Shown: positions 19,917 through 29,190 of the stretch, piece by piece | Layout: each line of letters opens with the position of its first letter | Position numbering within the stretch: the first letter of the stretch is position 1 | NCBI GenBank assembly: GCA_026419775.2 | Contig: JAOPGA020001393.1 | Coordinates: forward strand, 1-40,641 | DNA: 40,641 nt | From: Acrasis kona | Lineage: Eukaryota; Heterolobosea; Eutetramitea; Acrasida; Acrasidae | Direction: 5' to 3' | Notes under the pieces: generated by a model | Database searches by the model: none | What the model was told of the DNA's origin: nothing | The model's input: only the letters and a program-made list of their open reading frames with translations | Translations under genes and position numbers: made by a program

Positions 19917-19973
19917 ACCACGTGGTGATTGTAAATTGCGCTAAATTGAGGCTAATTTCAGCGATCGCTGAAA
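19917..19973. promoter_or_regulatory. Two palindromes in the GST/SNARE divergent promoter
   Basis: ACCACGTGGT (19917-19926) is a G-box/E-box-centred palindrome and TTTCAGCGATCGCTGAAA (19956-19973) is a perfect 18-bp palindrome. Both lie 60-115 bp upstream of the GST start. A further CACGTG occurs at 20125. They resemble homodimeric factor sites. Function is inferred only from position and symmetry. Confidence 0.45.
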
Positions 19974-20145
19974 CGGAGATTTGAAAAATGTAAAATATGA
20001 AATCTATATAGCATAAGGTCATCAAGTAAAAAGACGAACATGGTGCTTATAGGAGATGATTTGAATGCTAACTAGTTTTTTTCTGAAAATTTTCCGTAAC
20101 CAGAACAATATTGGCAATTGTAACCACGTGTCAAGAGTCAAAAAG

Positions 20146-20685
20146 ATGGGAAAGAAGAAATCAAGCAAACACTCAAAACGAAAGGAACTTTATGGAGATG
20201 ACGCAGCCACTCTTGAACTTGGAGACTCGAACAGAGATAGAACGCAAAACGACGAAATAGATCCTGCGACTCAGGAAGTTGGAGACGAGATGAATGCCGA
20301 TGTTATGTTGAAGAAAATAACAGGAACACAAGACGAATCTCTTGATGCTTTAAGAAGAATCGTGACTATGAATGAGGAAACAATTGAAATTGGAGCGGCT
20401 GCTGCAGAGAGGCTTGCTGCACAAAGGGAAAAGTTAGATAAAATTAAGAACTCTTTCGACAACCTAGAGAGTGGGCTTGCAAAAGGAAAAAAAGAGGTAA
20501 ACGCATTTATGAGGGGCCTTGCTTGCGACAATGCTCTAGGTAAAATTATTATTCTGATTGTGATTATTATTGCACTTGGAATTACTGCCTTGTTGATTAT
20601 GAGAATAGTTAGAAGTGATGTGTTTGACATGAAGAACTGGACGGAAGCCCCCACCCAAGCTCCTGACACTGTACCAATTCAATAA
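20146..20685 (+). CDS. Qb-type SNARE, NPSN/Vti1-like
   Basis: Tail-anchored SNARE of 179 residues for membrane fusion in the secretory or endosomal system. A single SNARE helix (about residues 70-125: DALRRIVTMNEETIEIGAA, AAERLAAQREKLDKI, NSFDNLESGLAKGKKEV) carries the heptad pattern with a central Gln near LAAQ. The linker FMRGLACDNALGK resembles the NPSN/Vti1/Bos1 pre-membrane region. It is followed by one membrane span (IIILIVIIIALGITALLI) and a 25-residue luminal tail. I chose the ATG at 20146 (MGKKKSSKHSKRK) over an upstream one because it starts the charged, well-composed segment. NPSN is my best subgroup guess; a Vti1 or Sec20 relative cannot be excluded. Confidence 0.8.
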   Translation: MGKKKSSKHSKRKELYGDDAATLELGDSNRDRTQNDEIDPATQEVGDEMNADVMLKKITGTQDESLDALRRIVTMNEETIEIGAAAAERLAAQREKLDKIKNSFDNLESGLAKGKKEVNAFMRGLACDNALGKIIILIVIIIALGITALLIMRIVRSDVFDMKNWTEAPTQAPDTVPIQ

Positions 20686-20776
20686 ATACTTTCGAACTAT
20701 GTTTGTCTAGTACAATATCATGATAAGCACTTGTTTAAAACTTGTAACACTCAACTTCATCATATTCAACAAACAA

Positions 20777-22009
20777 ATGTCAGACCAGCCTAACCAGAAC
20801 ACAAAAACAAAAACACCCGCACCAAAGAATGGTGTAAAGAAGATTAGGAAAGCAAGAATACAAGTTGCTAAGCGCAAAAATCTCAATCTACAGAGAGAAG
20901 AAGGTGGTGGTGATTACAACATTTGGTATCATAAATATATTGGTCAAAATCGTGAACGCAATAAAACTGCCGAGCCAGCTTCTACCCGGTGTAACATTAT
21001 GAAGGACAGTGGGTGGACCGTAGGTTGCACCTTAAAGGACCCCCACTTTTGTTTGTACTTTGCAAGAGGGTCCTGCGATAAGGGACCTGAATGTAACTTC
21101 TTGCATAGACTTCCTACAGAATCTGACGTGAATAGGATTCCAATTACAAAGGATTGTTTCGGCAGAGATAAATTTGCAAATGACAGAGACGACATGGGCG
21201 GAGTTGGTACTTTTAGTAGAGACAACAGAACCATTTATATATCCAACCTTAAAAACAACGAAGGAGTGGATCTGGACGAAGCAGTTATTAGGCACTTCAA
21301 GGAATGGGGTGAATTAGAGTACGTTAGAGTTTTTCCAGAAAAGTGTTGCGCTTTTATCAAATACAAGAACAGACTTTGTACAGAGTTTTGTAAAGAGGCC
21401 ATGTTGAATCAAGCACTTGATGGCGATGAAGTCATCGAGATTAGATGGGCCACAGATGATCCTAATCCTATAGCAGCTAAGAGGAACGCACTTGAACTTC
21501 GTGAGAAATTAATCAAAAAGATTGAAAGCGACGGAGTGTCAACCACAAACCTTTCATTCAACTATCCGAAAGATTACAAACCTGAGGAGACCAAACTACC
21601 AGAAGAACTAGAAGCCGTTCACCAAGAGTATCAAGAATTTCAGAAGCAGTCAACGGGTGAAGTCGACACACCATCAAATCAAACTGATGCAACACCAACT
21701 CAAGAAATTCCACAACGATACCAAACAGCGGAGGAGTTAAGAGAACAGTTGGAATATGGAAACTACTTACAGAAGAGTGCCATTCAGACACAAGTACTTT
21801 TAGACAGCAGAAGGCAACAAGATCAACACATTCAAGAACAACGTCAAGTTTTGAATTCAAACGTTGCCGATCCTTATCCTAACACTGAAGCGCAGTACAA
21901 CAATAACCAAATGACACAGCAACAGTACGATGAGTATGTGAAACAGTATTATGAGAATTATTACAAATTTTATGGTCAACTACAAAATCAACTGCAAGGA
22001 AACAAATAA
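20777..22009 (+). CDS. CWC2: Pre-mRNA splicing factor Cwc2/RBM22
   Basis: Component of the Prp19-associated complex that contacts U6 snRNA and the 5' splice site region in the activated spliceosome. Single exon, 410 residues. The Torus-type N-terminal region has NIWYHKYIGQ and the diagnostic RCNIMKDSGWTVG. It is followed by a C3H1 zinc finger of spacing C-x7-C-x5-C-x3-H (CLYFARGSCDKGPECNFLH). The RRM begins NRTIYISNLKNNEGVDLDEA and contains RNP-like CCAFIKYKNR, ending VIEIRWATDDPNP. The C-terminal ~150 residues are Gln/Glu-rich. The start at 20777 gives MSDQPNQN; the longer frame from 20720 adds an unlikely hydrophobic leader. Its presence fits the intron-rich gene structure of the window. 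Confidence 0.94.
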   Translation: MSDQPNQNTKTKTPAPKNGVKKIRKARIQVAKRKNLNLQREEGGGDYNIWYHKYIGQNRERNKTAEPASTRCNIMKDSGWTVGCTLKDPHFCLYFARGSCDKGPECNFLHRLPTESDVNRIPITKDCFGRDKFANDRDDMGGVGTFSRDNRTIYISNLKNNEGVDLDEAVIRHFKEWGELEYVRVFPEKCCAFIKYKNRLCTEFCKEAMLNQALDGDEVIEIRWATDDPNPIAAKRNALELREKLIKKIESDGVSTTNLSFNYPKDYKPEETKLPEELEAVHQEYQEFQKQSTGEVDTPSNQTDATPTQEIPQRYQTAEELREQLEYGNYLQKSAIQTQVLLDSRRQQDQHIQEQRQVLNSNVADPYPNTEAQYNNNQMTQQQYDEYVKQYYENYYKFYGQLQNQLQGNK

Positions 22010-22116
22010 ACTATGTTCATGTAAATGATTAGTGATGTAAGAATTAATGCGTTTGAACAACTCTTGTCTTTGTATTTAGTTCCAAGTTATGCGTAAAATG
22101 TGATCCATTCGTTTGT

Positions 22117-22640
22117 TTATTCTTGCTTTCTCTTCTTGTTGAATGGCTTGCCACCTTGCTTGCGCTTCTTGCCAATTCCACGCCCACTTCCACCACGTCC
22201 GCCACGCGATCCTGCCTTACCGCCTCTTGCTTTTCTGTTCTTTTTTTTCTGCTCTGAGATTTCGTCAAGAGACATTTCTAACTGGCTTTCAAGCCTCTTA
22301 TCTTTCCTGTTGACTTTTGTCTTGGATTCGTCATCTTCTAGACTATCCCCAAACTTTTGCTTCCTAAGTTCTACTGCCTTCTTCTCCTCCTGCTCTTCAG
22401 CGGTTGCGAACTTCTCTTGGCGTTTTTTCTTCATTTCCTCATCCTAAAATTATGAACGTCGTTGGCATCATGAATTTATCGAATTTAAAGTACTTGTGTC
22501 TCTTCCTCTGTTTTAAAGCGCCCTTGACGCTTGGCCTTTTTCTCGGCCTCACTTAACACCACATCAATACCGAATTTTTTTGCACGGGCTTCTCTTGCCA
22601 AGAATTCTTCATCTTCGGTTGTCTTTGTTGTATCGCTCAT
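22117..22640 (-). CDS. THO1/SARNP-like mRNA-export protein with UAP56-binding motif
   Basis: Two exons on the minus strand (22640-22494 and 22443-22117, 50-nt intron) encode 157 residues. Three short repeats resemble the Tho1/MOS11/SARNP RNA-helicase-binding motif: EARAKKFGIDVVLSEAEKKA, AKRQGRFKTEEE and ELRKQKFGD. A segment LEMSLDEISEQKKKNRKARG matches the UAP56-binding motif of ALYREF/FOP (MDMSLDDII), followed by an RGG-rich stretch (RGGRGGSGRG) and a basic tail GKKRKQGGKPFNKKRK that can serve as a nuclear signal. SARNP and ALYREF both bind UAP56/DDX39B in TREX. This looks like one protein carrying both features. Start MSDTTKTTEDEE is the first ATG. Confidence 0.72.
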
Positions 22641-23321
22641 CTTTTTGTTTTGTATCGATCAAAAGATCGATTGAAGGTGGAGGACAACCAAGATACGAGC
22701 ACATAAAAGCAAGAGATTGAATATTTAATAGAATATTGACGACAGTCGTTTTATTATACTTCATTGTCTTCTCTGCCAATCCAACGTCATTTAAAAGTAC
22801 TTTGGAATCTTGATTTAATCAAAGTCATTCATTAATAGGATTAATAGCGCGATGTTATAGTGTATCACTATATGTGGTTGTATCTTTCTTAGGTCATTTT
22901 GTTGTTTTGTATGTGATTGTGTTCATTCAGAAATACACTCCTTAAGTCAACACCACATCTTTTTCAATTTCAAGTATGTATCGCTACGTCCACAATAGTT
23001 TTCTCGTAGGAACAACGGGTCGTGGAATGTGTCTTCGCATTTTAGCGTTGTGCATGTTTTATGCAAACATAAACTATCATCCTTATATTTAAAACGACCA
23101 CAACCACTCTGCCTTCGCCCATCACGCTACATAATCCTTTGCGTCGTGTCCGTATTCAGTCCCTATATCTTCAAAAATTGTAACTATAATTATTTGGTTG
23201 GTCAAATAGGATTAATGTGAAAATTTTATCAACTTTCTGGTTGTGAAAAATCGTCAAAAAAAGGTTCGTCCGTCTCACATACTTCTTGAATTCTAATTGT
23301 CAATAAATAGTTCAAGCCAAG
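22641..23321. other. Divergent intergenic region upstream of uS4
   Basis: No supported gene. Contains a short interrupted inverted repeat TATAGTG-TAT-CACTATA (22856-22872). Small frames (for example 23029-23220) have no recognisable features. It should hold the strong ribosomal-protein promoter. Confidence 0.45.
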
Positions 23322-23876
23322 ATGAGGAACTACCGTAAATATAACAAGGTGTACACCACTCCCAGACGTCCATTCGAGAAGGAACGTCTTGATAGAGAAC
23401 TCAAACTTTGCGGACAATTCGGTCTTCGTTGCAAGAGAGAAGTCTGGAGAGTTCAATACGCACTTGCACGCGTTCGCAAGACTGCCAGAGAATTGTTGAC
23501 ACTTCCAGAGGATGACCCAAGACGTCAATTGGAGGGTTCCGCCGTGTTAAGAAGATTGACCAGACTAGGTCTTTTGGATGAATCAAAACAAAACCTTGAT
23601 TATGTCTTGTCATTGAAGACCGAAGATTTGTTGGAGAGAAGACTCCAAACTGTTCTTTTCAAACGTAACTTGGCCAAGTCTGTCCATCACGCTCGTGTTT
23701 TGATCAGACAAAGACACATCAGAGTCGGAAAGCAAATCGTCAATGTTCCATCATTCACCGTTCGTGTTGACAGCGAGAAGCACATTTCATTCGCACCAAC
23801 CAGCGCTCTCCACTCCACAAACATGGGACGCATTAAGAGAAAGAAGGCAAGAGGTGGCGACAAGAAGGACGAATAA
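23322..23876 (+). CDS. RPS9: 40S ribosomal protein S9 (uS4)
   Basis: Primary rRNA-binding protein of the small subunit, 184 residues (human 194), single exon. N-terminus [20 protein letters not shown] is typical of eukaryotic S9. The S4 RNA-binding domain is [20 protein letters not shown] followed by [19 protein letters not shown]. The C-terminus ends in the basic [16 protein letters not shown]. Intact and strongly conserved; it gives no hint of unusual codon meaning. Confidence 0.98.
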   Translation: MRNYRKYNKVYTTPRRPFEKERLDRELKLCGQFGLRCKREVWRVQYALARVRKTARELLTLPEDDPRRQLEGSAVLRRLTRLGLLDESKQNLDYVLSLKTEDLLERRLQTVLFKRNLAKSVHHARVLIRQRHIRVGKQIVNVPSFTVRVDSEKHISFAPTSALHSTNMGRIKRKKARGGDKKDE

Positions 23877-23959
23877 ATACAGATATAAATCTAACTTTTA
23901 ACAATACACATCATTTTTATATTTTAATGTAATGTATGAGTTGACTTGTCCACAAAACC

Positions 23960-24355
23960 ATGCATCAATCCAAGAGGCTGTCCAACATTTATGATACAAA
24001 ACTGATATCTGATAGGGTAGCCGCAGAAATAAAGAAAGACCTTCCCAAGCCACGTGATGTTGAAAAAAATACGCAAACCCACTCAAGTCGCTCTTCAGAC
24101 TTTTCGTTCGACCTCGACTCAAATAGTACTACAGATGGGGGTATGCTATTAGTGAGACCGCAGGACAGGTAATTCTACGCACAAAAATTAACATGTAATG
24201 ACAAATGTAGTTGGTTCCAACCCATCAACAGTAATGTATTATTGGATGTGGACGAAGAAACCATGAGGTCAATAGAGGTTAAAGATAAACGATGGAAACG
24301 TGCTCTGACTCTAGTCGGATATTGTACCGGTATTGTATTCCGTTTTTATTTTTAA
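23960..24355 (+). CDS. Small hypothetical protein, two exons
   Basis: Exons 23960-24168 and 24211-24355 (42-nt intron, GTAATT..TGTAG) give 117 residues. The N-terminal half is charged and Ser/Asp-rich (MHQSKRLSNIYDTKLISDRV, SSDFSFDLDSNSTTDG). The second exon reads SWFQPINSNVLLDVDEETMR and ends with a semi-hydrophobic WKRALTLVGYCTGIVFRFYF. I recognise no domain. Support is the canonical small intron restoring an open frame and the position between two real genes. It could have a further 3' exon, since GTATTG follows TGTACCG near the end. Confidence 0.4.
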
Positions 24356-24507
24356 TATTATTCGTAATCATAACAATCAGCACGGACAAGATTAAAAGTA
24401 AAAGTAATTAAACCTGGTGTTTATTGCTCACAATTTTGACTTTCTGCTTGAACTAAACTCATGTAAAAATAAAAATGTTTAATTTATGTTTGAATAACAA
24501 AGTTCAA

Positions 24508-25895
24508 TTACTGCTCAAGCTTCTTCTTTAATGCTTCATTTACTGCGTCCAAAAACTCACCAGAGTTCAAGTGGGGTTGAGGTCTAAAAATAGGTTAGAA
24601 AGTTTAAAAGTGTAATCATACTTGTCGGTGTTGTTTCCAGTCACGCAGATTGCCAAATCCTTGGTCATCTTGCCTGCTTGAATGGTCTCAATGATGGCCT
24701 CCTCCAAGTCAGTTGTGAACTTGAGCAAAGCATCATTTCCGTCCAACTTGGCTCTGTGTGCCAATCCTCTGGTCCATGCGTAGATACTGGCAACTGGGTT
24801 GGTGCTGGTGGCCTCTCCCTTTTGGTATTGACGGTAGTGACGAGTGACTGTTCCGTGAGCGGCTTCGGCCTCAACGGTCTTTCCATCTGGGCAGATCAAT
24901 ACGGAGGTCATCAAACCTAATGAACCATAACCTTGAGCCACAATGTCTGATTGTACATCACCGTCGTAGTTCTTGCATGCCCACACGAATCCACCACTGC
25001 TCTTTAGTGCTTGTGCGACCATGTCATCGATCAATCTGTGTTCGTACCAGATGCCAGCTTCCTTGTACTTGGCTTGGAATTCCTTCTCGTAGGTTTCTTG
25101 GAAAATGTCCTTGAAGCGACCGTCATAAGCCTTCAAGATGGTGTTCTTGGTGCTCAAGTATAGAGGTTGCTTTCTGTCTAGAGCATAGATGAAGCATGAC
25201 TTGGCGAAACCTCTGATGCTTTCGTCAGTGTTGTACATTGCCATGGCTACACCGGATCCATCATATTCATGGACCTTGTGGACGATTGGCTCGCCTCCAT
25301 CCTTGGGTGTGAATTTGATCTCTAGGGTTCCTGCTCCTGGGGTGACAAAGTCGGTTGCTCTGTATTGATCACCATAGGCGTGGCGACCAATGACGATGGG
25401 CTTGGTCCATCCAGGTACTAGACGTGGGATGTTGTCGATGACGATGGGTTCACGGAAGACGGTTCCACCAAGAATGTTTCTGATGGTTCCGTTGGGACTC
25501 TTCCACATCTTCTTGAGCTTGAACTCCTTGACACGCTCTTCGTCGGGGGTGATGGTAGCGCACTTGATACCAACGTTGTACTTGAGGATAGCTTCGGCGG
25601 CATCAATGGTGATTTGGTCGTTGGTTTCATCTCTCTTCTCCATTCCCAAATCAAAGTACTTGATGTCCAAATCCAAGTATGGGAGGATCAACTTGTCCTT
25701 AATCCATTGCCAAAGGATGCGAGTCATTTCATCTCCGTCCAATTCGACGACGGGGTTAGCAACTTTAATCTTTTGTACCATCTTTGCGTAATTTCTGTGT
25801 GAAATAAATAATGAGCCTCCACGAGATGTTCTGTGAACGTTTTGTGATGAAGTCAAAACTTTTGTGATCGTCGGAAACAACCTGCGGGAGTTCAT
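24508..25895 (-). CDS. IDH: NADP-dependent isocitrate dehydrogenase, mitochondrial-type
   Basis: Converts isocitrate and NADP+ to 2-oxoglutarate, CO2 and NADPH. Two exons (25895-24622, 24583-24508; 38-nt intron) give 449 residues. The first ~38 residues are basic and Ser/Arg-rich ([20 protein letters not shown]), a mitochondrial presequence; the mature enzyme begins near [20 protein letters not shown]. Substrate motifs [20 protein letters not shown] and [14 protein letters not shown] (with the Arg equivalent to human R132), metal-site [17 protein letters not shown] and NADP-site [15 protein letters not shown] are intact. The short last exon supplies [14 protein letters not shown] and KKKLEQ. 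The C-terminus is not a peroxisomal SKL. Confidence 0.96.
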
Positions 25896-26338
25896 CGGAA
25901 GTTTACGTACAATTATTTTTGATTTTTATTGACGATCAGATCAATCAAAATATAACAACAATTGTGATACGATAGAGTATTACAAGGCAACTAACCTTAA
26001 GCAAAATAGTTCCAAATATTATCCTAATGATATTCCGCAAATTAGATTAGCAGAAACTTTTGGCCACTAGTCGTAGTGATATTGCAACAAAGCACATACT
26101 TAAATAATACTTAACCTATAATATTCAAATATCAGCACTGTTTTGCACTGTTTCAAATAAGGCTATACCTGCTCAAAGGTTGGAGTCAAATTTTCAGGTC
26201 CAATTTTCGAAATTTAAGATTCATTCAACAATGTAGTTAGAAGGACCATGTAGTTTGGATATGAGCTAGCCAAATTGCAGTCTATAGCGATTATAATGTG
26301 AGCAGATCTTATATACGACTAACAAATTTATTACAATA
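25896..26338. other. Intergenic region between F-box gene and IDH
   Basis: Noncoding, AT-rich, no supported feature. It holds the 3' end of the F-box gene and the IDH promoter. Confidence 0.5.
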
Positions 26339-28141
26339 TTATTTAGAGACAAGATTAGACTTTCTCACTTGTCTCAAATTCTTCTTAAAGTAAAAATATA
26401 ACATAATGCTGTACACATGTTGCATCAATTTACTCCTGCTTCTCATCCACGCATATCCGACTAAACCACAACCTAAAGAATACTTTACAAAGTAAATTAG
26501 TGCTACAGATTGTTCTCTCTCCATATTTGTGCTCGGTACCATACAAACCCTCCATATCCACTTGCAAACCTTTATAATAAAATTACCAATAGCCCTCATC
26601 AACAGTGCAAGAATCAATTTACTAATGAGTTGTGACAAAGAATCATATTCGTCTGCATAATCCATCAGACTATCATTATCATCATCTGCATAGGGCAGAG
26701 GGTTATCTCTTTCGAGTTCTAAAGATAGACCCATCATGATTTGGACACCACTTGATATGTACATATCTAGGTCCTTCCATATCGATGTAACCAACCGCTT
26801 AGGTCTCAACAAATGACCACCGTAACGCATCATGAACAATGAAATCGCAAACATTACAACGGCACTATCCCAAGCAGCTTTTCGGTAATGAGGTCCGCTG
26901 GTACCTCTCAGACTCATTTTGTAAACAATCAACTTGTCGAGAGTAACAAATCTGGCCAACACCCTTACCGTGTCGCCCTCATCAAACATGCGATTCATGT
27001 ATTTGTTACTACACACAAAATGATGACGAAGAAGTTTATTTTCATGGACGTTACTACCAAACAAAGTTAGCGTTTTGGGATGAGAGACGTGAGCATGTGA
27101 ATGAACCATGGAATATAGTTCCGGAAGAATATTTTTACCTAACAACAAGTACTGAACACCATTTCTAATTAATTTTTTACAATTATGCCAAACACCATGT
27201 TGATAACTTTTTGGTTGTATCTGAACCACGTTGTCGACATCTTCGTCCATTTTATTTTGAAGCTTTACAATATAAATTCCAGAGTCTCGGTCAACCGACT
27301 CTATCCTGGCATCACAGCTAACCAAAGTACCCACAAAGTACTGGTGATATTTAAACCTATCAAATTCCACCACAGATGTTGTGTTTTGAACGTAGGTTAA
27401 CCATTGCTGCTTAATTTGTTCGCATGATTCGTTGCTGCGATTTGTTTGGTTTATGAGGTCGTGTTTGATTGTTGTTTCGACGTCTTCAATGTTTCGAATG
27501 TCGTGCGCCTCAATTATGAGACTAGTTCTGAACCGATTATGTAGTTGTTTTTGTAGGAGATTGATGGGAGAGAAGTGCACTCTGCCCTCAACCACAAAAA
27601 AGTCATTTAGGTCGGTGTTTGTTGTTAATTTTGATTTGTATTCAAGGTATTGTGAGTTGGTTAAAAGTATTTGTAATTCCACCTGATCTTGAGCGTTGTT
27701 TTGATTTTCGAAATTTAGAAGAAACGCCCGCAGAGCTATTGTGTGATTTAGGACGGGTGTGTCGAGGGGAGTCAATGATTTGCACTCGTCAAAAATGGTG
27801 ACTCGCCAGCAGCAGTCCCAACATAGTTCTTGATTAACCGAAAAGAAAATTGGGTACATTTCAGTCTCAAGAGATCCGATTATGTATTTGTGTAAAAGAA
27901 TTTGGTTGTAGATGCGCCATCTGAAAAATACTCTCTTATGATACGTTATTTTGTCCTCGTCTTCGTGTCTAACTATTGTGCTTATAAAATTCCTAGGAAC
28001 TCTAGACACGAAAGAGTGCCACATAAATTTATCGTTGATTATTTCATTCCAATCCTTACACACTAGTGATAACGTTCTATTTACTTCACCTACAAAGCAG
28101 AAAGAGAAAACTTCAAAGAGGATGTCACGGGGTAGTTCCAT
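26339..28141 (-). CDS. F-box protein with hydrophobic C-terminal segments
   Basis: Single-exon protein of 600 residues. The N-terminal ~45 residues are an F-box (MELPRDILFEVFSFCFVGEV, LSLVCKDWNEIINDKFMW), which would dock Skp1 of an SCF ubiquitin ligase. The middle has no repeat domain I recognise. After ~residue 410 there are hydrophobic stretches that could be membrane spans: AVVMFAISLFMMRYGG, LISKLILALLMRAIGNFIIK and ALIYFVKYSLGCGLVGYAWM, with an Asp-rich loop between the first two. Membrane-anchored F-box proteins exist, so it may target membrane clients, but the substrate is unknown. The E2-F-box gene lies ~1 kb away on the same strand. Confidence 0.8.
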   Translation of the reverse strand: MELPRDILFEVFSFCFVGEVNRTLSLVCKDWNEIINDKFMWHSFVSRVPRNFISTIVRHEDEDKITYHKRVFFRWRIYNQILLHKYIIGSLETEMYPIFFSVNQELCWDCCWRVTIFDECKSLTPLDTPVLNHTIALRAFLLNFENQNNAQDQVELQILLTNSQYLEYKSKLTTNTDLNDFFVVEGRVHFSPINLLQKQLHNRFRTSLIIEAHDIRNIEDVETTIKHDLINQTNRSNESCEQIKQQWLTYVQNTTSVVEFDRFKYHQYFVGTLVSCDARIESVDRDSGIYIVKLQNKMDEDVDNVVQIQPKSYQHGVWHNCKKLIRNGVQYLLLGKNILPELYSMVHSHAHVSHPKTLTLFGSNVHENKLLRHHFVCSNKYMNRMFDEGDTVRVLARFVTLDKLIVYKMSLRGTSGPHYRKAAWDSAVVMFAISLFMMRYGGHLLRPKRLVTSIWKDLDMYISSGVQIMMGLSLELERDNPLPYADDDNDSLMDYADEYDSLSQLISKLILALLMRAIGNFIIKVCKWIWRVCMVPSTNMEREQSVALIYFVKYSLGCGLVGYAWMRSRSKLMQHVYSIMLYFYFKKNLRQVRKSNLVSK

Positions 28142-28301
28142 TCCGTTTGCTTACAATGGAAATGGAGTCAACCATACATCGTAATGAAAATACAATACAA
28201 AGAGAGAACACATTCTGGACTTTCAGAACTTTCCTCTCGCTCACTTAGGCACGCAAGATAAAAATGCAGCACAGTGGAACCTTTCAGATAATGCCACTCC
28301 C

Positions 28302-28711
28302 ATGAAAGTTTATATCGCCGTCAGCGGAAGTGGTAAAACGCACGAAGTGTTTCGTAATGGTTCAATTGGTCACGTGTTATATTCTACGGAGTACTTTGAA
28401 GAAGAGTGTAGAAGTACAAGAGGTTGAGTATGATGTGAATTAACCATGTACTTGAAAACAGAGGACGGAACAGAGGACGGTTCGACGAGGCGAACTATGT
28501 TCCCCTCAGATTTCCCATTAATAATCTTGTTTTTGATTGGAACAAGACAACTTTATGTAGAAATTGCGGATCAAATGTTCTACCATCGATCATAGTTGGA
28601 GTAGGCACAAGTTTTTTAAAAGTATCAATACTTCTGTTCGTCAATGTATGTTCGCTCACAGAACCCACAATGAAAATGTCCTGTTGGAATGTTCTTTTTG
28701 CCGCTGTATGA
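28302..28711 (+). CDS. Small P-loop protein, exon structure uncertain
   Basis: The first exon from ATG 28302 reads MKVYIAVSGSGKTHEVFR, a clear Walker-A motif (AVSGSGKT) immediately after a beta strand, as in small nucleotide kinases. A probable intron 28423-28463 joins to GRNRGRFDEANYVPLRFPIN, then LVFDWNKTTLCRNCGSN. This frame ends at 28711 (122 residues). Another frame downstream is also protein-like and Cys-rich (HRTHNENVLLECSFCRCMKG, about 28660-28730), so a further intron probably switches frame and my C-terminus may be wrong. CxxC pairs in both parts hint at a zinc site. I cannot assign a family. Confidence 0.42.
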
Positions 28712-28836
28712 AAGGCCCATTCTTGATGCACTTCTTTATCTCATTACAGGAACCTTTAATGTTGTCATCTACTCGTACTCTCATAGATCATGTTCAAAAA
28801 GAACCTATATGACATATTAATAAGTGTTGTAAAAAG

Positions 28837-28924
28837 TGGAGATACAGGGAATTTCAATTTTTTCAATCGAACCCTGGACTTTATGCATGCAAAGCATACA
28901 CTCTACCAACTGAGTTACATCCCC
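28837..28924 (-). tRNA. tRNA-Ala(UGC) with 15-nt insertion in the T-loop
   Basis: Minus strand. Acceptor GGGGATG (28924-28918) pairs with TATCTCC (28844-28838), discriminator A. D-arm ACTC-AGTTGGTA-GAGT is normal. The anticodon arm TATGC-TTTGCAT-GCATA gives anticodon TGC (Ala). Variable loop AAGTC. T-stem CAGGG (28876-28872) pairs perfectly with CCCTG (28849-28845), but the loop between them is 22 nt instead of 7 and begins with a normal TTCGA. The extra 15 nt include a near repeat (ATTGAAA / AATTGAAA). Because both T-stem strands and the acceptor are intact, this looks like an interrupted functional gene rather than a truncated one. The B box is present at the start of the loop. Confidence 0.85.
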
Positions 28925-29190
28925 TTTATATTTGTTTTATTTGTACAATAATATGAACATTACTTGTTTAATTAGTTACCTGTTATTGTAAATATCTTGC
29001 CATTTCTCATTTCTTTCTTGTTTAGACCGCTCATTATTCCTATACAACTGCCTCAATACAGCATGAATCAATTATCAGGTTCATTCACCACATGGCTTCA
29101 TAAACTGTACCCTGAATTAAAGCGATCTGAATAACAACAAGATTTAAAAACAAACACTTTTTGACAAACACTTTGTTTTATTACAATAGT

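Noticed and set aside
20271-20669. 132-codon frame antisense to the SNARE gene
   Set aside because: Shadow of the SNARE coding sequence; hydrophobicity mirrors its membrane span.
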